Shown here piece by piece: positions 54,601 to 64,000 of a stretch of 64,000 nt of DNA. This DNA comes from Anopheles merus (taxonomy: Eukaryota > Arthropoda > Insecta > Diptera > Culicidae). Positions within the stretch are counted from its first letter, which is position 1, and each line of letters starts with the position of its first letter. The DNA is taken from assembly GCF_017562075.2 (NCBI RefSeq), contig NC_054082.1:34664148-34728147 (forward strand). Reading direction: 5' to 3'. The position numbers and the translations under genes were made by a program. The notes under the pieces were generated by a model. The model was not told the DNA's origin. It saw only the letters and a program-made list of their open reading frames with translations, and did not search any database.

Positions 54601-57600
54601 CTCTCTCTCTCTCAGTTCTATAGACATACAGCCAGCAGCAGCAGCAGCTGCTCGCCAGGCTGTCGACCGGAACCGTTCGTGTCCGGTTCGATCCGGCGTT
54701 GGCGCCATGGTCGTTCGCTTTCCTTAAAAGGACTTAGCTCGACTTGATCTCGCGTCCGCGATGTCCGCGAGAGATCATAGCTTGTCTCACCCCCTCCTCT
54801 GTACGGGTGCCCTTCTTGTCGATCACCTCCTCATCGCATGTTTTCGCTTTCTCGCTTCCTTCCAGAGCTTCCCCCGTAGTCCATCACTGTCCGTTTGTCT
54901 CACATTATCGCACCTCGCTAAAGCTGGTGAACATTTCATCCCGCTCCCTATCCTACCCTGCGCGCACGCACACGGCTATGGCCGGCTGGATGTGTATTTA
55001 TGTGTGATCATCATGGAGGACAAGGGCAAACTTCCACCTTCGGTTTTTACCTTCGGCTCGAATACTGACTCTGCACAGCAGCAGCGTGCGCTCCATCTTC
55101 CGATTGTGGTTGTGTGAACAGCGACACAGAAAGGGGTAGGGGGGGGGGATGAGAATGAGATTCGAGGGGAACGAGTGGTGGTGGCAGCATGCGCATACGA
55201 TGCTCGCCACAGTTGGTACTGAATTTAATCATCTCCAATCGAGTCCACAGATCGATAATTTGCAGTTTGCCTGGTGATTTATTGGAGCAACGATGTGTAA
55301 AGGCGCGACACGGCCCAACAGTGATCGCGCCTGCGGGCCACAAAGCGTCGGCAAAAGCGGTCGCGCCGAGGAAAGGACCCACCGCACTCATCAATTTGCA
55401 AGAACGCGGGCGAGAGCGCGTGCGTCTATCACGCGCTATTTTGATCGCCCCGCGGCAAGGCTCATTTGTTGCGTACATATTTGCATAGGAACGCGACCGG
55501 CGAAGCTGCCAATTTCCACTAGATATGTGGCTAGATTGGGAGGGGGCTACTGGCTGCCATAGCACGATCGGGGCGCTCCGCTAATCATGGGCTTAAGGAG
55601 CTCGAGCTGGCCCGGGTGGTTTAGCGTTTGATTTACTAGCTTTCGAGCAACAGGTGTAACCCTAACCCTCGCGCTTACCCGTTCAGCAAGCCAGCTAACT
55701 AGTGCCAGCGGGTGGTGTGCTCAATTAAACTAGTCGCCAATTTGTGGACAGCCCCGTTAAGGAGCCACGCGGATCAGGTTTCGGTGGCACCGGATTCAAA
55801 TGAGGGCGAGATTTGATTTTCGTGAACCAATGTGGGTACCGGTCAGCAATTATCAGCTCATTTTCACCTTCGGTAAAGACCAATTGCTAGCCCCAGCCAG
55901 GGGCAAGGATGAACCGGTTGCCATCCACTTCAAGGCGAAAAAAAAAGACGGACGGTTCATTCAAACGCAGACTGGCTGTGGTCATCCATCATCGGAGGGA
56001 CCGAAGGGTACGGCTCAGAGTTCAGCTCAAAGTTCCATCGCGGGACAAGTGTCACCAGATTTGTCCAGCGTCCAGTTTTGTGCTGATGGAGGCGTCTAAT
56101 TTCGTCCGCTTGCCAATTAAACGTCACACGCGCCCGTAGGTTGCGCTCGGTTGGATACAAGATGGATTTGAGCGATGATTTGCATAAAAGTAAAAAATAA
56201 AATAAATCATGCTGGATCCCGGTACGTGAGGCCCCATTGCGCAACAGAAGCTTACGGCTAATTTTGCTAAAAAAAACATGCCCCGTAGTAGAAAGTTTCA
56301 ATTTTTGGCGTACTGATTGAGTAGAGTAGATTGCGAAAGAACCAGTATTGTCCGCTCACGCGTCAACCAGGTCGCCGTGTACATGTTTTGGGGGATTTTG
56401 AACAGGTCCCCACAACACAACACTGTCCAAAGTCTAACGCACGCACGCCCGCAAAGACAGCGCGGGCTTGGAGGCTAATACGGGTGATGCCTCATTACCC
56501 CTATGCTATTTCCGGTCTCGCAAACCGGAGCCGACCTGGGTAGGCACCATAAATGATGTCATACCGATCGTTCCTCGGTAGCAGAGAGAAGAGCTCTGGC
56601 TCACAGTGGATGTGGCAGCTGGCGGGGCTTTAACGGGTACGCCAACGCACACGGTACGCGATACGCAGCCCAGCAGCAGCAGCAGCAGTAGGTGAGGAGG
56701 GCCTCTGTGCTGCTACTACCAAATCAAGCTGCCTCTCTACTGGCTGTGCTTAGACGTAGACGTAGCCGTTTTCGCTGGCAACGTGAGGAGGTTGCTTTCG
56801 GCTCTATCACTCGGAGGTGTTTGTTGCCTTCAGCACGTGGCCCTGCTGCGCGGCCTGTTCTTGCGTACACCGCGTACAACTCACTAGATTGCGCTTAGAA
56901 AGCTAGCCAACTCAAACTGGCCGTACTTCGCACAAAATGGTTCGCAGTTTCTGGAGCTCCTCATTCATGGATTCGGTCGGCTGCTTCAACCCTCCCCTCG
57001 CTTGTATGCGGCCTTCATAGTGTTACATTTCTCTCTCTCTGTCACTCTGTTACAGGGTACACTAGAGCACGTGTTATCGCGAGTAGGCCGCAAGCATGGA
57101 GCGTGAGGTTAACCGGATCGGTCGGTTGACACCGTGCTGCGTACGCGATGTGTGTCTCTTGTTTGCCCCCGTTTTTGGGGAGTATCACTTCAAAAGATCG
57201 CGTTTGATTGGTGGCCACGCTCTGGGGTCACGCATGCCGAAAACTCATGAATGAAATCGATTCGTCACTGAACACGTTGTGCGGTTGTGCGTGTTGTGGT
57301 CGCGGGTGTTGTGCGTTGGGGCTCGTTGGTTAATTAATTGTGTGACGTGCGTCTCTGGTAACCGAGGGGTGGTTTGGCTGCATTTGAAGGGAGACTGAAG
57401 CGGTAGGATGTGTCTGATCTTTCCGAGTTTTGAAAAATGGATCATAATTTTGGAACGATTGAGTTACAATTAGTCACAAGGGTGGCCTTTTTCTTCGTGC
57501 AGATGGTATCTCATCGGTTGTTTCGAAACGGATGTTGATGATTCGAGGTCAGATAATTAGCTCGGAACATCATCTATCTTTTCTCTCTCGCTCGTAACAT

Positions 57601-60522
57601 AGTGTTTGGTTATTACGTTTGATAAATTTAAATCTTTTTCCTTTGCGTCTTTTTATTGCACCCCGTATACAGTGAAACATATACAGGAAGATCGAGGTAA
57701 ATGCACGATTCAATTACTCTACCATCTTTACTTGCACTAAATCATCTCCCACCGGCTCATCGTCTTAATGTGAAACAATTGATGCTAATGAAATTACGCT
57801 CGCTGCCCACAAAAAAGCCATGCCACAGCCAAGGAATCGGACTCGATTTCACCATCCTCGTTGGCATCTGGAAAAACACGTATGAGCACCGATGCATGAA
57901 ACCCTTTTCACACCCAATAAAACCCATTCATCATTTTGTGGCGTCCTTCGAATCCGCCGCTGCTGACCTTTCTGCGCACGGTGCCCGGGGTGGGCTATGT
58001 GCAGCAAATTGGTCACGCCTTTCGCAAGGGGCGAGGGACAGCCGGAGGTAAACTGCCGCCGCGCGCTTCGATCCGTACCGATCGGAAGATGCGTGTGCTG
58101 TACGCCAAAGGTTAACCCGCCACTATCGCCAAGGAACAGAAGGAATAGAGGAATGTGTCGCATGGAATTGTGCTTCCACCCGGGCTGCACTGGCTGGCGC
58201 CTAACCGGGACGGGAGGGTAAGGTCTTGTCACCGCGAGAAACGCATAAATTACGCGAACGCGAATAAATTAAGTTATTTACATGTGTGTGGTGCCCGCGC
58301 ACGGTTCTTCGCTTCGTTTGCGCTTTTGAGCTTTTTCGGTCGCGCGATCACAGCAGTGCAAACGGGATGAAACGGTCGCAATGTGTATAGCACCGACTGA
58401 AACGGGGAGCGTTTTCGTACGCGTACGAGGGACGGACACCCCCCCCCCCAAAGCACCGTGCCGCGCGTAATGCATTTGCAGTGCTTGGCGTGCCACAAAA
58501 CAATGCAGCTTTCGGGGCGACTAATCTGCACGCGATCGCGTACTACCGAGACAATGGACAGACACACACACACACAAACGCGCGCGTGCGCGTGCACACT
58601 GGTTGGTCGAAGGGTTTGGCCGATTGCAGTGCAGTGGCCAATGCGGGAGGCATCCGAGTTCGGGAAGGTGCAACACGCTGATTGAAAAATAAATCTCCAG
58701 AAACACGCAAACTGGCCAATAATACCGATGGAGCGATGCATTTGTTCCGTTGCCAAGTCGGCAAAGTTGGCAGCAGTTTATGCCGTATGCTTGTTTTCCA
58801 AAGTTTTGCATAACATTGGTCAAACACTATGAAGCTGCCAGTTGAACTTTTGGACGAAGTGCATAAGGTTCAAACCATGCTGTCCCCTTCACAACTGCAC
58901 AAAACGAACGACACATTCGCCTGGGGGTGTAGTTGACGCCCTAAACGCTTCACGCTTGCAATCTAGCCGGCGCCAGGGTGGTTGAGGCGCTCTTTTCCAA
59001 CGTTCGCAACAGGTGCGGGAGCGCCATAATCGAGATATGCACACATCATTGTGAGCAGCAATAGCTGCTGGTGTGTTGGATGGGCACAAACACAATTGAA
59101 TGGGCGATAATTGTTGCTCCATGCTTCGCGGATTCACCACTGCTCACGATTTCTCTCCCGGCGCTGGCGCACCTCGGTCGTCGTTCTCAACCCGCGTACG
59201 ACGTAGAACCAAAATCGTAGCAACGGGCAACGGGAAGAACACGGATCGACGGATACGATTGAAGGTTTTCTGCTTTTCTGTCCCGGGCTTGGGTTTGAGA
59301 CATCCCTCCATTACTGTATCATTAACCCGATCGGAACCAATTTGAAGTCGTTACGATCGATAGGTTAAGCTTCGGTAATAAATGGCGTGTTTGTGATCGA
59401 GGTATATTCTCGCAGTGACGATCGGTGATACACACACCACGCTGGAGTACTACTAGATGAAAAGGAGGAGAATTAAACTGTACATCGATCAAGATTAAAA
59501 CATTAACATCTGCACATTAAGTAACAACGGTGCTATATACTTAAGGACATAAGGCACCAATCAGTTGAAGATGCACCATTTAAGCTGTTGAAATATAGCA
59601 CACATATAAAGCTTCGTGTATGGTTAACTCCATTGGATGTAAATCGAATCATAAATTGAAATAAGTTCAATAAAAATAAGCTTGATGGTCTTGTAACCTA
59701 TAAGGCAATAATGTGAGGAATTAATAAAGATTTGCACCACCATCGATCCTGTACTAATTAGCAGCGGCTTATATCGCCTGCTACAGCTAAGCCCCAAAAC
59801 ACTGTAAACAATTGCGTTTCAATTTATCGTCCCATCTACGGGTAGTTGTTTACACGCTTCCTAGAGAGGACGCAATAAATTCTACCCGCGACGCACTAAA
59901 CGTCTCATAACTGTCAAAGGACATCCGCCAGCATAGTGCCGCCAGTCATCCCCCAAAAATGGACGGCGAAGGAAGTGTTTAGGGTTATGAGAAATGTATG
60001 CCTTCAACCTTCACCCTGCCCCCCGGCGACCGCACCAAAACCGTATCGAAGAAGCACGCTGGGTGGGAAGCATAACTCCACTACTGCCGTGATGCCGCCT
60101 TCCGCCATTCCAACGAGATATGTGCCTTGACCGCAAATCTTGCCCCTCCCCTCCCACCAGTGCACGGCGTTGGACATTTAACAAACACACACGTTGGCCA
60201 CCACGATTAAAAGCACCCCCCGCTGCGCTCTCTTTCCGTCCGATTTGGCACGATACGGAGCCCCTTTTTCGGAGCCTGGGCCATAGCCAGGGCCATCTCG
60301 AGCGAGCTCGCGCTCGCTGGTCATTTTGTCCGTTTTTCGCCCGCTAATCATCGGTTCGCGATCGCCAAACAGCCGGGCTCATATTCATATCGTTTTCTTC
60401 GCATGTGTATGTGTATGTGGCGCCGGGCAATAAATCCGCGCGTACAGGCGCGTGCGACAAATAAACAAAGTTACGGGTCGACCCTTACGACGCCGGCTAA
60501 CCTTCAGATCCAGTGGGCAAAG

Positions 60523-60524
<2 letters not shown>
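45608..60524. other. Long non-coding region (intron or intergenic)
   Basis: About 15 kb where I find no exon with conserved protein motifs on either strand. Simple repeats are short (GT near 48340-48353, GT near 49451-49467, CT near 54598-54614, CAG near 56671-56688, C run at 58440-58449). It could be intron sequence of a large gene starting near 45 kb. Confidence 0.45.

Positions 60525-60594
<70 letters not shown>
60525..60594. repeat. (GA)n microsatellite
   Basis: About 60 bp of pure GA followed by an imperfect end. A second GA run of 40 bp lies at 60923-60962. Confidence 0.95.
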
Positions 60595-60919
60595 GAGGGT
60601 GTGTTGAGGGTACAAGAAAATCCGATCTTCCGGCGTTAATCGTGCGCTCGCGCGAGCCGTCGCGTACAACCTGCGTCCCAAGTCCAAGTTCGCAGTACAA
60701 CAGACGGTTGCGCTGCCAATGCGAGAAGGGAGCAGCGAGGCACAAGCATGAGGCAACGGGAGAAGGAGAAGCTAGTCCGAGAGGAGGAGCGCAACACTGA
60801 GGGTGAGGAAAAAATCATTCCTTTTAGGGAAAATTCAAGATTTTTAGTGGTTATGCGCAGCCTCAGTTGCTTCGCCCGTCGATCGCCAGCCGGGTGTGCA
60901 GGCAGGTATGAATGGCAGA

Positions 60920-60922
<3 letters not shown>

Positions 60923-60962
<40 letters not shown>
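60923..60962. repeat. (GA)n microsatellite
   Basis: Forty bp of GA, 330 bp after the first tract and in the same orientation. The GC-rich text between them has no conserved coding motif. Confidence 0.95.
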
Positions 60963-60967
<5 letters not shown>

Positions 60968-63900
60968 TGAGAGAAGAGGTACCACATCCTTGTACCACAG
61001 TCGGCTTCTCCCCGCCGGTGTGAAGGTGAGATGAGCGGCATATGGCCCCGAACTCCATCAATGCGATTCCTGAGGCTGCGGCGTGGTTGTTTTGGTCGTA
61101 GTAGTTTCCTGTTTTTCCACTCCACTCAGTGCAAATGTTTCGCGGTCACTGGACCAGGTTGGTCGGTTGGTGGAAGCAGGGCACGGTCGGAATAGCAAAC
61201 ATGCACAGACCTTACAAAAAAAAGACAAAAGTTTCCATTTGTTTTGTAGTTGTTTGTTTGGTACGTGAGTGCCAGGACATGATGATGACAAGAGCGCATG
61301 ATTGCTTATCCGATGAATAATGATAGACTTATTTTTAGGAGCTTACCCCAAGGCCCCGAGGGGTCTGCTAAATGGCAACCAAAAGTGGTAGGATGTATGG
61401 TTTTTTTGTTTTGCTGTCAAAAACAAATATAAGAACCAATAAAAAAGGTTTCATACACAGCAGCATTTTTTTTTCATTCATCCTGGCAAATAATGCATTC
61501 CTCATTGGTGGTATGCGTTCAGTTGGAAGGTTCCTTTGAAAGCCCCACACCAAGTGCAGCAAGCAAAAGAAATGCTAAATGCGTTTAACGCACATCTGCA
61601 CGTGGCCAGTAACCCCTCATATCCCGATCATGTGTCAATTTACGAGCTGCAGAAACCCTGATCCTGCCCCGGGAGATGTTTCCCTGTACTGTAATGCCCC
61701 GCTCGGCCAACAGTGGCTGTGTACCATTCGTCCCGCATACGAAACCAAAACCACTGACAGCAAAAAGGTACTCCCCCCTCTGACGGTTCTTCCTTCACTG
61801 CCCCAGCCGTAACGACGTCGAAAGTCTTCATTACAGTCGTCATGGAGACGGGAATGGGACGAGAGGGCAAGGAAGTATCATCCATTCTTCTGCGCTGCAG
61901 GCTCAAGCGGTTATGAAATATGATACACGGGGAAGGGCACATTCGGAAGGTTGCTCATAAATTATGCAGTGTGAAGATGTTGCTTTGTGCTTCTTCCCTT
62001 CGACATCATCGCACCTCTTCACCATCGCGCAGTGCGAGTTGATAATATAATTCCGACGATGCTGGTCTTGGCTTTCCTTTCCGTTTCTGATTCATCCAGC
62101 CATCCTCCTCCTCCTCCTCCACGTGCTGCTGCTGCTGAATTTTGGAAGTGAAGGGTTAGGTTTCTCGGTGCGGGCTGCTGGTAGTGCCCACATTTCGGGT
62201 TTGGACCACCCGAACATGGTGAATTGGCGTGTAATTGATTCTGTGCCCAATTAAGTGATCGTACTGGGTAACGAGAACCCACAGTGGAGACGATATTCTT
62301 GTTACAGGGAAGGGAAGAAAGCAGTTGTAAGGCTCCGGAGTGTTAATTAATATTACTTTTATGCATAAAATATCCAAATGCCGAAAGTATGTGTGTGATC
62401 GTTATCCTTCGAAAGGAGCAATATTTTTGCGTGTAAAAGATTTTTCTCTGATTATTAAAGTGAATAATTTTTAATTATTTTTATTTACATTGAAGGACAA
62501 TCTTGAAATCTTAATTAGGAATAATCGGAAGGCATAACATCCAATAAAATGCAATCAAGTACGATCGCCATATGAAGCAAACTGTGTCCTCCGAAGGACA
62601 ACATTTCAATTACTTCCCGACAGCCGACAACTTGTTTAATTTCTTTATCAATACCGCGCACCCACCATCGCGTGTTTGTAATGAGATAAGAGAAAAGCGT
62701 TTCTAATACCGTCAGCATTTTTATACACTGAAACAATCGCTCGCTTTGAATAATTCATCTGCTGCCATGCGACAAACGGTCACCCACCACTCACCCGTCA
62801 AGTCGTTTCTAATGAACAGGCCCAAAGAAGTCATTAAGAAGGCGGCAGCTGCCAGAATGGCTTACCCCCCTCAACTCGCGAAGGAATGTACTCGGCCATC
62901 CGCTCCCCCTCTCCCCCGCACCCCGTGTGTGAGTGTGTGCAATCGATGCGTTTGCTGAGTGTGAGGTAAACGTTTGCTTCTTGCCTACTTCCGATTGATC
63001 ACACCGATTGTGATGATCGAAGCGGCCCTTCTCTTCCACTTTCCTCTCCCTTCTGCCTGTCTGTCCATCAATCGCCATTTATCTGTCATCATCTGATGAA
63101 CAAATTACGGCAAGGACGCATCGGGACACTTGGTGGGAGCTATTAGCCAACGTTGCGGTTATGTTTAGGGGCAGCTCCGTCGACTTGAAGCTGAATTGAA
63201 TGTCGACTATCTTCTCAACACTACTAACGCGAGAGAAAAAAAAACAACCAAGCCAAACTATCTCGGATGGGAGGGGGAAAACAGTGCACGGCGCACACAT
63301 TTGCCAATGCCATGGCTATCTGTCTCCCGGGATCATTTCAATGGTCTGAGTGCGCCGAGCGTTTAAATTTCATTTTTTTTAATAATAACCATGCAATTCC
63401 TCACACACACACACACACACACTCGCCGGAACAGTGAAACCCCTTTCAGCTTCCAGTTCCTCGTGGTAGAGCTTTAACAGCGACTGCCCGTGAACTGCTT
63501 CGAACAGCTGAGAATTGGCGGAATCCTCTGGGCGGCCTCCTCTCACCGGATGCACCTGTTTCGATCGGGTCCAATTCAACGCCCTTCCAGTGCCCGATCG
63601 GGACCATGTTTGATGGCAGTTGCAGCCTGTCACTGTAAATGTTACGTCCATGCGCCACAAATCCCATCCCGCCGGGTGAAAGTGAAAGAAAAAGCGTCCT
63701 AATGCTCGAACCCTAGAACAACAACCCCTATCGCTGCGCCATGGTTGAACACACGTACCAACACACCATCACTTTTGCACGGCGGCATTGATTGGCGACG
63801 GTGTGTGTGTGTGTGTGTGAGTGTGCGTGTGAGTGTTTTACGTGTTCACGATCGATGCTGTTTAAAGCTGCTTTTAGAATGTAAAAATAGTGAATGAGAG

Positions 63901-64000
63901 AATGAAAGAGAGAGTCGCGAAGAGAAGCGATTGTTGGCGATTGATTGTTGCGTGAGAAGACCCGCTGCCGCTTGCTATGATCTTGCAGTCGGTTCGTCGC
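60963..64000. other. Non-coding end of the window
   Basis: No supported gene. It contains CA/GT runs at 63403-63422 and about 63801-63830 and a GA-rich stretch near 63895-63920. All ORFs are short and without motif. Confidence 0.45.

Noticed and set aside
55660..55672. CCCTAACCCT telomere-like motif
   Set aside because: A single imperfect copy, no array; chance.
1..64000. CRISPR arrays, operons, tRNA or snRNA genes
   Set aside because: The sequence is eukaryotic. The only pol III-type boxes seen belong to SINE copies. I did not recognise any known microRNA, but without a search small RNAs cannot be excluded.

Overview
The window looks like a piece of a mosquito nuclear genome, most likely the Anopheles gambiae complex. 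The coding genes have short GT-AG introns, the odorant and CO2 receptors are of mosquito type, and there are SINE200-like elements with tRNA-type A and B boxes, a BEL retrotransposon and many CA/GA microsatellites. From memory of the A. gambiae annotation, the order RpS3, RpL6, odorant receptor, Cys-loop channel, Cdc37, Gr24 fits chromosome 2R around AGAP001910-AGAP001915. I could not check this.

Left part, 0-29 kb, gene-rich. The 3' end of an RPS6KC1-like kinase (+) converges on RpS3 (-). RpS3 is divergent from RpL6 (+), so two ribosomal protein genes share a ~0.6 kb promoter interval. RpL6 converges on an odorant receptor (-, probably Or8). An intron-rich interval with nested SINE and MITE insertions leads to a Cys-loop ligand-gated chloride channel (+). 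Just past its stop codon sits a complete 7.4 kb BEL/Pao LTR retrotransposon (-). It has 897-bp LTRs with no difference seen, a 5-bp target duplication and an open 1800-codon polyprotein. Then come Cdc37 (+, Hsp90 co-chaperone) and a gustatory receptor (+) that closely matches the Gr63a/AgGr24 subunit of the CO2 receptor. If the Or8 call is right, the octenol receptor and a CO2-receptor subunit, both used in the capitate-peg sensilla of the maxillary palp, lie about 22 kb apart.

Right part, 29-64 kb, gene-poor. I find no convincing coding exons of a host gene. The main feature is a full-length-looking CR1-like non-LTR retrotransposon (+, 36.9-41.4 kb) with two open, overlapping ORFs and an AAT-repeat tail. 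Two blocks (about 35.0-35.7 and 44.9-45.6 kb) read like 5' leader exons ending at splice donors. They may belong to genes whose coding exons lie beyond the window. The rest is AT-rich spacer with CA, GA and other simple repeats.

Exon limits were set by hand from reading frame, GT/AG sites and protein conservation. No alignment or database search was run.
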